A stretch of 64,000 nt of DNA from Ohtaekwangia sp035628875 (lineage in GTDB: Bacteria; Bacteroidota; Bacteroidia; Cytophagales; Cyclobacteriaceae): the NCBI GenBank assembly GCA_035628875.1, contig DASPIZ010000117.1, forward strand, positions 1 through 64,000, in the 5' to 3' direction. Shown piece after piece: positions 9,248-17,606 of this stretch (positions within the stretch are counted from its first letter, which is position 1; each line of letters starts with the position of its first letter). The position numbers and the translations under genes are program-made. The notes under the pieces are model-generated. The model was not told where the DNA came from, ran no database searches, and saw only the letters and a program-made list of their open reading frames with translations.

Positions 9248-9850
9248 ATGGCGAAAGTGATTAAATTTCCTATTCCCGCTCCGGAGAAATTCGGCCCACA
9301 GCGGGTACGGAAAAAGCGGGGTACGAATCAGCCGAAATCGGCTCAGTTGAATCTTTTTACCTCGGGAAAAGTCGTTCGCCTGCATCAGTTCACGCCATTT
9401 GATGAGGCACTTTTACTCGACGATCAGGGCGATAAACAACGTGCAAAAACCGGCTATCTTAAAGCCGTTGAAGAGGGTGATAGTGTAGCCGATGCGTTGT
9501 GTAACCTTGCTATCCTGGAATGTCAGGATGGTCATACGGCGAAAGCGATCGATTACTTCACACAATGCCTCAGGCACGATCCGCGACACAACGAAGCGCA
9601 TTACAACCTGGCAAACCTGTATGCCGAGGTTGGCAATTTCCAGTTGGCTAAATTACACTATGAGATTGCCATTGAAATCGAACCAACGTTTACCAATAGT
9701 TATTTTAACCTTGGCCTTACCTTGGCGATGGGTAAAGACTTCAAAGAAGCTGTTCGTGTGTTAAGAAAATACCGCACTTTATCACCCCATGAGAATCATC
9801 AACAGACTGATGAGTTGTTGCAGAAATTGAGCAGTACTTTTATGCAGTAG
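9248..9850 (+). CDS. TPR protein next to Ku with a QLNLF clamp-binding-type motif
   Basis: 200 residues, no signal peptide, so cytoplasmic. Residues 1-45 are basic and probably disordered (PQRVRKKRGTNQPK) and contain Q33-L-N-L-F37, which fits the bacterial beta sliding-clamp binding consensus QLxLF. Residues ~50-190 form about four TPR units (ALCNLAILE..., AHYNLANLYAEVGN, SYFNLGLTLAMGKD). It starts 95 bp after ku on the same strand but has its own -7 element. An adaptor linking a DNA-associated protein with the clamp or Ku is a hypothesis; motif and neighbourhood are the only evidence. Confidence 0.75.
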   Translation: MAKVIKFPIPAPEKFGPQRVRKKRGTNQPKSAQLNLFTSGKVVRLHQFTPFDEALLLDDQGDKQRAKTGYLKAVEEGDSVADALCNLAILECQDGHTAKAIDYFTQCLRHDPRHNEAHYNLANLYAEVGNFQLAKLHYEIAIEIEPTFTNSYFNLGLTLAMGKDFKEAVRVLRKYRTLSPHENHQQTDELLQKLSSTFMQ

Positions 9851-10315
9851 GATTTACCGGTTTTGATGTCAGACAAAAACAGATTAAGAAGTCCTGATTC
9901 TATTGGTGGTTTGTTGAACACAGCCTCCTATAAAATGGCTTCTATATTTTTAGCATTAAATATATTAGGGTCCGGGAAAAACTGGAAAGTTTACGTTTAG
10001 AATCGAAGAACAAAGTTATTTTCAGTAATCTCAGAAATGAGGGCACACCCACACCATCCATCAGCATACTGGTATTGTCGCATAACATTATCTTTGGCCT
10101 GGAAGGGATTGCGCGGATCATGTTCAGCGACAATGCCAGTATGCGGGGCTCAGCCGGCCCGGGAGGCGAAAAAAATGTGAATTGAAGGATTATCGAAATA
10201 TTATTGATCAACACTGAAGGAAGTAAATCACATCCCCACACAATTTTTCCGAAATGATGGTACTCTTGATGATTTCCCCGCAGACTAATATATTAAATAC
10301 GTCAAATTAAATAGT
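9851..10315. other. Intergenic region with a long inverted repeat
   Basis: 465 bp without a supported gene. One plus-strand frame (about 9938-10183) stays open and looks weakly protein-like but has no start codon near its beginning. The main structure is the inverted repeat at 10064-10144. Confidence 0.4.
10064..10144. repeat. 18-bp inverted repeat with a 45-nt loop
   Basis: Left arm GCATACTGGTATTGTCGC (10064-10081) pairs with right arm GCGACAATGCCAGTATGC (10127-10144) with only one G-T type mismatch. It would make a long stable stem in RNA. It is not followed by a T-run, so it is not a standard terminator. Confidence 0.7.
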
Positions 10316-10486
10316 ATGTATATTAAATTGACTGGCTTGGGAATAGCATTATTCGGTTTGTTCATAACCTATACAAACCGTCATCTGGAAGACGATTCAT
10401 TGTTATTAGGATCCGGACTTATTCTCACGGGATTAATGATATTTACGATCAAATGGATTGTAAGAAGGGATTCTAAGAGAACCTGA
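10316..10486 (+). CDS. Small two-helix membrane protein
   Basis: 56 residues, MYIKLTGLGIALFGLFITYT..., with two hydrophobic segments (about 6-19 and 29-46) separated by a charged hairpin (NRHLEDDS), and a basic C-terminus (KWIVRRDSKR), predicting both ends in the cytoplasm. No family recognised. Hydrophobic pattern and orderly charge distribution suggest a real gene, but no ribosome binding site or promoter is obvious. Confidence 0.5.
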   Translation: MYIKLTGLGIALFGLFITYTNRHLEDDSLLLGSGLILTGLMIFTIKWIVRRDSKRT

Positions 10487-10510
10487 TTTTCCGTGGTGAA
10501 TGCCTCAGCT

Positions 10511-11029
10511 TTAACTCCGTTCAATTAACTTCAGCACCTTCATTGCCCGTGACCTGAAACCGGGGGAGCCATAAGGAAGCTGGTCTTCCAGGACGATTCT
10601 TAATTCACGCTGAAGATCTGGATAATCAGCGGTAAGCGTAGCAAATGTACTCATGGCAAAAACCTTGATCGCGACAGGTTCATTTTTGTCTTGCAAATAA
10701 TCGAAGCAAAGATTAATCAATGTGCTGTGATACCTTTTGGGAATTTCAATGAATTGTAACAACCGAAGCAGGTTTCGCTTTACGCCATCGTGAATGTTGG
10801 GCTTTTCAAGAAACTTTAGAAGTTTGGAAAGATGAGGCTTGATCAAATGTGGATGGCGCTCTACACAAATCGTTAAAGGCCATGAAGCACGCTGTGAGAT
10901 GCGGTAAGGACCGCCCAAAAACACTTCTACCAGGACTTTAAATCTATTGGCGTTAACTCCCACGTAATCAGCCACTTTAAGCGTTGTGCGCTTGCTGTGT
11001 TCTTTCGCAATCTCACTTGCTATATCCAT
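10511..11029 (-). CDS. HEAT-repeat-like helical protein
   Basis: 172 residues, no signal peptide. The sequence is made of paired amphipathic helices typical of HEAT/armadillo repeats (HPHLIKPHLSKLLKFLEKP, VKRNLLRLLQFIEIPKR, EPVAIKVFAMSTFATLTADYP). Related hypothetical proteins are common in Cytophagales; function unknown. It lies about 200 bp downstream of the HD-PycTM gene on the same strand, so the two may be cotranscribed, with the possible small ORF at 11134 on the other strand between them. Confidence 0.75.
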   Translation of the reverse strand: MDIASEIAKEHSKRTTLKVADYVGVNANRFKVLVEVFLGGPYRISQRASWPLTICVERHPHLIKPHLSKLLKFLEKPNIHDGVKRNLLRLLQFIEIPKRYHSTLINLCFDYLQDKNEPVAIKVFAMSTFATLTADYPDLQRELRIVLEDQLPYGSPGFRSRAMKVLKLIERS

Positions 11030-11133
11030 TGAGAGTAACTTTTGGTTGGATTATCGTGACTAATAACAGATCGTCCTTTAATTGTTATTTAAGGATGGTA
11101 TAGCGTTTACTTTTAGGCATAAACAAAAACGAA

Positions 11134-11277
11134 ATGACCATGGAATTCCTTATCATACTTGCGTCCACTTTCCTGTTACAGGTAGGGTTGTGTGTATTTT
11201 GTTTTTTGAAGAAAACGTCATCTTCATCGCCTAAACTCTGGGTGATAAAATCAACGCAACTACAAACGAGAGGATAG
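11134..11277 (+). CDS. Possible small single-TM protein, convergent overlap with the HD gene
   Basis: 47 codons beginning MTMEFLIILASTFLLQVGLC: one hydrophobic helix (about residues 4-25) and a short Ser/Lys/Arg tail. It overlaps the last 47 bp of the HD-PycTM gene on the opposite strand, and it has no recognised relatives. The hydrophobic N-terminus is the only positive evidence. Confidence 0.3.
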   Translation: MTMEFLIILASTFLLQVGLCVFCFLKKTSSSSPKLWVIKSTQLQTRG

Positions 11278-12436
11278 CCAGTACAAAGCCAAACATAAAA
11301 ATCGTATAGGCTATACGCAACATCTTGTATTTTCTTCCCAGCACTTTACCAAGGTAGTAAATGTCTTTGATCATACTTCCATACAAGTAATCACTGTCCT
11401 TCATCATTTCTTTCATACTCCATTCGTAATCTTCGATGCGCATGCCAAAGAAGTTTCCAAAGAAGAGTAGGTTTGTCCTTTTGTTTTGGATGTCTTCGCG
11501 GGTAAATTTTCCCTTAGACACGGTAGGCAGTGTGGCAAGGATCGCAAATACAATCGTGACTAGACAAACGATCACCAACAACAATGTCGGAATCATTAAA
11601 CCTGGATTTTCCTCCAGCTTTCGGATTAACACCGACACGACAATGGATAAAATGATAGAATTGATCGTGATCAGTATATTGGCCTTGTTATCGGCCATCT
11701 CGCTGAGCATGATATGGTTGGTGGATGTTGTGCGAAACATCGTTTCAACACCGCGCCCCGGACGTTGCTTTTTTTGTTTTTCAAGTTTGGTTCGGAGTTT
11801 CTGAATCTCCTTTTCCATATCCTCCTGACCCATAACTTCGTTGTCGCCTTTTAGAAACCGCTTAATCTGCTTGATATTTTTTTTCTTCTTTTGCTCGAGA
11901 ATGGTTTGTCCGTAAGGCGTATGATACCGGTGACTCTCCATAAACTGGACGTTAAATTGAAGCCACTCCTCATCGGTCATATCTTTAAAGCCAAGGGAAC
12001 GCCACTCTTTACGAAGTTTATTTCCACTCTCTTCACATTGTGGGCTCGACAAGTGGTAAAGGTCCGCATCGCAGAGTACTTTACCTACCATTGACCTCGG
12101 TTGCTGGGGCATCTTCGTTGCCAAAATGGCTTCTGTTATTGCAGCGATCTTAGCCGGTGCTGCACCCCATTCAGTTAATGAATTTGTCGCAATTGCTGCA
12201 GCTACATCTTCGTGATTTTCATGGCCCTGCTCATAACCGATATCATGGAGCCAGGCTGCTATAAGAACGGATTCAGTTTCATCGTCGTTCAGATCCGATT
12301 GATCAGCAATTTCCTTGGCGGATGCGACTACCTCAAGTGTGTGCTCAAGATTATGGAAATCACGCTTTTGAAAAGCTTGTCTCCGAAATGTTCTCTCAGC
12401 CATGATCCTGGCTTTTTCGATAAGCGGTGTCTCCAT
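11231..12436 (-). CDS. HD-domain phosphohydrolase fused to a Pycsar-type TM effector domain (PycTM / DUF5706)
   Basis: 401 residues. Residues ~5-175 are an HD-superfamily domain with the metal ligands H32, H64-D65 (WLHDIGY) and D125 (CDADLYHLS) in place. Residues ~185-235 are a charged coiled coil. Residues ~240-400 match the PycTM/DUF5706 effector family: a conserved FRTTSTNHIMLSEMADNKAN segment leads into a first TM helix, with a second TM helix near 285-305 and a third near 376-398. PycTM proteins are membrane-acting effectors of cyclic-pyrimidine (Pycsar) anti-phage defence. No cyclase is encoded in the neighbourhood, and this fusion may be a housekeeping relative. Confidence 0.85.
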   Translation of the reverse strand: METPLIEKARIMAERTFRRQAFQKRDFHNLEHTLEVVASAKEIADQSDLNDDETESVLIAAWLHDIGYEQGHENHEDVAAAIATNSLTEWGAAPAKIAAITEAILATKMPQQPRSMVGKVLCDADLYHLSSPQCEESGNKLRKEWRSLGFKDMTDEEWLQFNVQFMESHRYHTPYGQTILEQKKKKNIKQIKRFLKGDNEVMGQEDMEKEIQKLRTKLEKQKKQRPGRGVETMFRTTSTNHIMLSEMADNKANILITINSIILSIVVSVLIRKLEENPGLMIPTLLLVIVCLVTIVFAILATLPTVSKGKFTREDIQNKRTNLLFFGNFFGMRIEDYEWSMKEMMKDSDYLYGSMIKDIYYLGKVLGRKYKMLRIAYTIFMFGFVLAILSFVVALILSPRV

Positions 12437-12546
12437 ATAAAAATTAAACTACAAAAAGTAAACTAATCTTACCAAAAACTGCGACTCCTTAGCAGGAACT
12501 ATTCATATTGAATCACGTTTCGATAATCATAATACATTGCCGCTGC

Positions 12547-15500
12547 ATGATAAGACATTTACTTCTCATTTTTATTGTACAACAGATCTTAACCCTCCCC
12601 GGTTCGTATGCACAATCCGTCAAAGCCGAACACACCTTGTTTTTGATAGGTGATTGTGGTGAGCCAGTCATCCACGAAAGTGAAGTGGGCGAAGTGTTAT
12701 CCCGGGAAGTTAAAAAGTCGGGGACAAACACAACTGTTATTTATCTTGGTGACAACGTTTATCCTGCGGGAATTCCCGCAGAAGGAAAAAAGGGAAGGGA
12801 GGAGGCAGAGGAAATTCTTCGGACACAAGTTGATTGGATACAAGGTTCAGATGCCCGGGGGATATTGATTCCGGGTAATCATGACTGGAATCACTGGGGG
12901 CCGGATGGTTTTGAGTTTATACTTAACCAACAGCGCTGGGTAGATTCATTGAAGAATGCAGACGTGCTCTTCCTTCCACGTGATGGTTGTCCGGGACCCG
13001 TAGAGATTCCGCTGTCAGAACATTCGGTGTTGATCATTCTCGATACGCAGTGGCTGCTGCATGAATACGAAAAGCCAGGAGAAGAAAGTGATTGTATCGC
13101 CAAAGATCCGGCAACACTCATGACATTGCTCGAAGATGCTTTAATCAGAAACAAGGGCAAGCGAATTATTGTTGCTGGCCATCATCCGGTGATCACATAC
13201 GGCGATCATGGTGGCGTATTTACCTGGAAAGACCACGTATTCCCGCTCACAGATTTAAGACCGAATTTGTATATCCCGCTTCCGATAATCGGTTCTTTAT
13301 ATCCGTTGTACAGGAAAATTATTGGACACCCACAAGATCTGAAACATCCTGTTTATAATGAGTATAGTAAGTTGATTCATAATATGTTATCGCTATATAA
13401 AGGAAGTATTTATGTAGCTGGTCACGAGCATGCATTACAGCACATCGTGCGGGATAGTGTACATTATATCGTAAGTGGATCGGGAAGTAAAACGACCGTT
13501 GTAAAAAAGAAAAAGTACGCTCGTTTTGTGAAAGGTGAAACCGGATTTGTGAAACTGACTTTATCAAAAGCAGGTACGGCTTATATTGAATTTTGGCAAG
13601 CCGATGACAGGTATCCGGAAGGAAAGATCATACACCACGATACGCTTGGGGCGATTAAAGAATCATTTTTCGAAACGATGGTCACGCCGGATTTATATGG
13701 GGATTCCGTTTTAGTTTCAGCGAGTGATCAATATAAGGCCCGGAATAATCGTGCCTTTTTTCTCGGAGATAATTACCGGGATACCTGGGAGACTCCTATC
13801 AAGGCCCCCGTTTTTGACATGGGCAAAGAGAAAGGTGGTTTGAAAATAATCAAGAAAGGTGGTGGGCAGCAAACGCTCTCGCTTCAGCTTGCCGATTCCA
13901 CAGGCAGGGAATATACCTTAAGATCAATCGAAAAATATCCGACGAAAGCGGTACCCGAAATGTTGCGCGGCACTTTTGCAGAAGACCTGGTTCAGGATCA
14001 GATCTCTGCATCGCATCCTTACGGGGCAATTGTAATTCCACCACTCGCACGAGCTGCCGGAATTTATCATACAAACCCAAAAGTCGTGTACATACCTGAT
14101 GACCCACGCCTGGGATTATACCGGAAAGACTTTGCTAACACCTTGGCGCTGTTTGAAGAGCGTCCTGACGATGACTGGAGCGATGCGACGTATTTTGGAA
14201 ATTCTACTGATATTATAAACACAAGTAAAGTTTTAGGTAAACTCCAAAAAGATACTGACAACCAGGTAGACCAGCATTTTGTGCTTCTGTCCAGGCTCTT
14301 TGATTTATGGATCGGCGACTGGGACCGGCACGATGACCAATGGCGGTGGGCAAGCTACGAAGATGGCAACGACGAATTGTATAAGCCTGTTCCGCGTGAT
14401 CGCGACCAGGCATTTTTTGTGAATGAAGGTATGCTGCCGAAAATCTGGAGTCGTAAGTGGGCACTTCCGAAATTAGAGGGCTTTGATCGCTACATTAACT
14501 GGTCTCCGGGATTGTCATACAATGCCCGCCATTTTGATCGTACGTTCCTGAATGAAATGCAAGAAGAGGACTGGATTGAGAAGGCGAAAGAACTTCAGAA
14601 AAGCCTAACAGATGAGGTGATTGAAAATGCCATCCACCAATGGCCAGAGCCGATATTTAAAAAAGATGGTGAGGAGATCATCAATAAACTAAAGGCAAGG
14701 CGCGGGGAGTTGGTTGAAGCTGCGTCGGCGCTCTATAGATTTTTAGCAAAAGAAGTTGATGTTACAGGTTCTGACAAAAATGAACATTTTGAAATTATAA
14801 GGGCAGATGGTGGTAATGTACACGTGGTTGTATCTAAAATCAAAAAGGATGGAACCAGGGGCAAAGCAGTTTATGACCGACATTTCAGGTTAGGTGAAAC
14901 TAAGGAGATACGCGTGTATGGACTGGGTGGTGAAGACGTTTTTGAACTTTCCGGAAACACAAATAAAAGTATCCTCGTCAGGATTATTGGTGGCGATGAT
15001 AAGGATCGCGTTGTTGATCAATCAAAGGTGAGTGGCTGGTCAAAGAAGACACGGTATTACGATGATAAAACGGCAAACGAACTGGTGAGCAATGGCGAAA
15101 CCCAGGATTTAGCTTCTACCCATCCTGCTGTGAATGTTTACGATCGCAAAGCGTTTAAATACGACCGGCTCGCACCACTAGTATATGGCAACTTCAATCC
15201 TGATGATGGATTGTTTTTCGGCGGTGGATTTCTCTATCAAACTGAGGGCTTCCGCAGAGACCCGTTTAAGCAACGACATATTTTCCTGGCGAGTATTGCA
15301 CCTGCAACGAACTCTTACAATTTTCTTTACCGTGGTGATCTCACTGATGTGATGGGAAAGTGGGGACTAGGTATACATGCGGATCTAAAATCTCCCAACT
15401 ATGTGAATAACTTTTTTGGTATGGGAAATGAAACTGAGTTTGATAAAAATATCGATGATCAGGACGGCATAGATGTAGATGAAGGAATTGATTATTACCG

Positions 15501-16263
15501 GTTTCGGTTTGAGGAAACCAGAATGGAGTTGTACTTAAAACGAAAGTTCCGTAGTGTCGAATTATCCATAGGACCAGCATTTCAGCGGATTGAAATCGAA
15601 CAACCTGATGAAGATCGTTTTATCGATGTGTATGCAGACAACCTTACGTATAATTTGTATCATGATGATAACTCGTTTGCGGGGGTCAGCATGGCATTAT
15701 CACTCGACAAGCGGAATGATCCAAAGTTTACGTCACGTGGTGCGCTCATTACATTTGAATCGCGTACAATGGCGGGTCTTGATCATCGTGCTGCTGATTT
15801 TTCTTCCGTAGATGGTTCAATTGCGTTTTACCATAGTTTTCGCTTGCCAGCAAAGCTTGTTTTTGCCGGAAGAATAGGCGGAGGCCGGACTTTCGGAGAC
15901 TATAATTTTTATCAGGCGCAGATTCTTGGAGGAAGAACAGAACTTCGTGGTTATCGCAAAACGCGATTTTATGGTGATAGTAAATTGTATGGGAATCTCG
16001 AAGCACGTCTCAGGCTCGCCACGTTTCGTACGTATTTGTTCCCCGCCAGTATTGGTTTGCTTGGCTTTTACGACGCTGGCAGGGTGTGGTATAAAGACGA
16101 GAATGGCGAGGACCCTTCAGTCAATGGAAAATCAACACGATGGCACAACGGATGGGGTGGAGGAATATGGTTCACACCGTTTAATATGACAGTCTTGTCA
16201 GTAGAGGCAGGCCATTCTACTGAGGGTACGCTGGGCTATGTACGACTTGGTTATTTGTTTTGA
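12547..16263 (+). CDS. Exported phosphatase / kinase-like / Omp85-type beta-barrel fusion
   Basis: 1,238 residues from the ATG at 12547, chosen because it gives a clean signal peptide (MIRHLLLIFIVQQILTL..YAQ). Residues ~28-400 are a calcineurin-like metallophosphoesterase: GDCGEP near D36, YLGDNVYPAG, GNHDWNHWG, GHHPV and GHEHA motifs are all present. Residues ~430-720 are not usually named but show kinase-like spacing: a glycine-rich KKGGGQQ (436-442), LRSIEK with K463, E479, then WIGDWDRHDDQW (D593-R594-H595) and PRDRDQ (D618/D620). Residues ~880-1238 form an outer-membrane barrel of the Omp85/BamA type with the RGYR.TRF motif and a terminal Phe. Divergent from the HD-PycTM gene. Confidence 0.85.
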   Translation: MIRHLLLIFIVQQILTLPGSYAQSVKAEHTLFLIGDCGEPVIHESEVGEVLSREVKKSGTNTTVIYLGDNVYPAGIPAEGKKGREEAEEILRTQVDWIQGSDARGILIPGNHDWNHWGPDGFEFILNQQRWVDSLKNADVLFLPRDGCPGPVEIPLSEHSVLIILDTQWLLHEYEKPGEESDCIAKDPATLMTLLEDALIRNKGKRIIVAGHHPVITYGDHGGVFTWKDHVFPLTDLRPNLYIPLPIIGSLYPLYRKIIGHPQDLKHPVYNEYSKLIHNMLSLYKGSIYVAGHEHALQHIVRDSVHYIVSGSGSKTTVVKKKKYARFVKGETGFVKLTLSKAGTAYIEFWQADDRYPEGKIIHHDTLGAIKESFFETMVTPDLYGDSVLVSASDQYKARNNRAFFLGDNYRDTWETPIKAPVFDMGKEKGGLKIIKKGGGQQTLSLQLADSTGREYTLRSIEKYPTKAVPEMLRGTFAEDLVQDQISASHPYGAIVIPPLARAAGIYHTNPKVVYIPDDPRLGLYRKDFANTLALFEERPDDDWSDATYFGNSTDIINTSKVLGKLQKDTDNQVDQHFVLLSRLFDLWIGDWDRHDDQWRWASYEDGNDELYKPVPRDRDQAFFVNEGMLPKIWSRKWALPKLEGFDRYINWSPGLSYNARHFDRTFLNEMQEEDWIEKAKELQKSLTDEVIENAIHQWPEPIFKKDGEEIINKLKARRGELVEAASALYRFLAKEVDVTGSDKNEHFEIIRADGGNVHVVVSKIKKDGTRGKAVYDRHFRLGETKEIRVYGLGGEDVFELSGNTNKSILVRIIGGDDKDRVVDQSKVSGWSKKTRYYDDKTANELVSNGETQDLASTHPAVNVYDRKAFKYDRLAPLVYGNFNPDDGLFFGGGFLYQTEGFRRDPFKQRHIFLASIAPATNSYNFLYRGDLTDVMGKWGLGIHADLKSPNYVNNFFGMGNETEFDKNIDDQDGIDVDEGIDYYRFRFEETRMELYLKRKFRSVELSIGPAFQRIEIEQPDEDRFIDVYADNLTYNLYHDDNSFAGVSMALSLDKRNDPKFTSRGALITFESRTMAGLDHRAADFSSVDGSIAFYHSFRLPAKLVFAGRIGGGRTFGDYNFYQAQILGGRTELRGYRKTRFYGDSKLYGNLEARLRLATFRTYLFPASIGLLGFYDAGRVWYKDENGEDPSVNGKSTRWHNGWGGGIWFTPFNMTVLSVEAGHSTEGTLGYVRLGYLF

Positions 16264-16580
16264 TTTCGAAAATTTTCGTGTTTTTCGATGAGCTTCAGGC
16301 GGTAAGCTATAAGGTGCAAGGGGAGTTGATTAGCATATTCGATTTCGAAAAAGCTATGAGCTTCGAGCTTCGAGCTTGTTTAGTAGTAACTTAGGTGGTT
16401 CGAAAATTTTCCGTGCTTTCTTCTGTGTATTCAGCGATTTCAGTGAGCTGAAAAAGTGCCTCTCGGTTATCCGAACACCAATATCAAACCTCAGACATCA
16501 AACCTCAAACAACTTTCGAATACACGTCACTACCAAAACCCTGAACCTTGAACCTGGAACCTGGAACCTTGACCTAGTTC
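16264..16580 (-). repeat. Composite heptad-repeat element, copy 4
   Basis: Fills the convergent gap between the barrel gene and the desaturase gene. On the minus strand: GGTTCCA/GGTTCAA heptads directly after the desaturase TAG, TTTGAGG heptads, then AGCT heptads and tail. The GTAC block is replaced by a block containing GAATACACAGAAGAAAGC, a motif also seen near 44640-44720. Confidence 0.75.
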
Positions 16581-17554
16581 AGTTCCCGGAGGGAGATCAT
16601 CTTACCTTTCTCCGGATCCCATAACTTGAGGTTCAGGCAACGTACAACCTCAATGGGATTCCATGATGTTGTTGTTACGTGTTGAAGTTCCGGCATGTTA
16701 TGCATCGCCTCTTTTAACCGATAAAACGGAATCCGCGAATTAAGGTGGTGCACATGATGAAAGCCAATGTTTCCTGTGAACCATTGCATCACCGGATTCA
16801 TCTTCATTAAACTTGTAGATGCGAGGGCGGCATGGTCATACTTCCAGTCATGGTTTTCACTGAAAACTGCACCCGGGAAATTATGCTGGCAATAGAATAA
16901 ATAAGAACCGATACCAAAGGCGAGCAGAAAAGGTAAAAACCAGCTGATGAAAAATGTAAGTCCGCCGAGGTATATCCATATCGCGGTGGCTGCAGCGATG
17001 TGTAGCACTAATGACAGGAGAGAATCAACATGTTTTTTAGGGCTTTGAAAAAATGATTTGAGATTAAGCCAATAAATAAACAATGTAAAATATCCAAAGA
17101 TCACCGTGAGCGGATGACGGTTCATAAGGTATATACTTCGTTCTCTGCTTGTCAAAGTAAGAAAGCGTTGTTTGCTTATGGTAGGATATGAGCCGATGCC
17201 ACTAATTGTTAGCTTCGAATTGTTATTGTGATGATAATCGTGAGAACGTTTCCAGATGGTTTGAGGTGCGAGTAGATAGATACCGATCGCCTGCATGATG
17301 CCAGCGGCGACTGTTGAGTTTTGAAGGATAGCGAGGTGTTGGTAATCATGATAGATCACAAACATGCGCACGTACAATAAACTCGTGATAACGCTCGCAA
17401 TTAACCGTACCGCTATTGGTAAACTTTCGATGAAAGTACTGCTAAGTGAGACAGGAACAAGCAAAAGTGTAACGAGAAGTTCCAACCAACTTCGGGTCCG
17501 GTCTTCTCCGGTAAATGCTTTACTTGCTTGAATGAGTTCTTTTCCAGTCCGCAT
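16574..17554 (-). CDS. Membrane fatty acid desaturase family protein
   Basis: 326 residues with multiple TM helices and the three histidine boxes of the membrane di-iron desaturase/hydroxylase superfamily: HDYQH (about residues 69-73), HDYHH (about 105-109) and HHVHH (about 274-278). Such enzymes desaturate or hydroxylate lipid acyl chains using O2; carotenoid-modifying members also exist. The neighbouring upstream gene is an acyltransferase on the same strand, which favours a lipid role. The gene has its own -7 element TACCTTTG. The stop codon is followed at once by repeat copy 4. Confidence 0.85.
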   Translation of the reverse strand: MRTGKELIQASKAFTGEDRTRSWLELLVTLLLVPVSLSSTFIESLPIAVRLIASVITSLLYVRMFVIYHDYQHLAILQNSTVAAGIMQAIGIYLLAPQTIWKRSHDYHHNNNSKLTISGIGSYPTISKQRFLTLTSRERSIYLMNRHPLTVIFGYFTLFIYWLNLKSFFQSPKKHVDSLLSLVLHIAAATAIWIYLGGLTFFISWFLPFLLAFGIGSYLFYCQHNFPGAVFSENHDWKYDHAALASTSLMKMNPVMQWFTGNIGFHHVHHLNSRIPFYRLKEAMHNMPELQHVTTTSWNPIEVVRCLNLKLWDPEKGKMISLRELN

Positions 17555-17586
17555 AGGTTAGGTTGAAGTGTTAATCTATTGTATCT

Positions 17587-17594
17587 CAAAGGTA
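17587..17594 (-). promoter_or_regulatory. -7 promoter element TACCTTTG for the desaturase gene
   Basis: Minus-strand exact match to TAnnTTTG about 32 nt upstream of the desaturase ATG, giving a leader of roughly 28 nt. It lies in the 52-bp gap after the acyltransferase gene. Confidence 0.5.
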
Positions 17595-17606
17595 AACAAA
17601 AAGATC

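Noticed and set aside
9942..10241. 99-codon frame on the minus strand
   Set aside because: No start signal or domain, and it runs through the inverted repeat.
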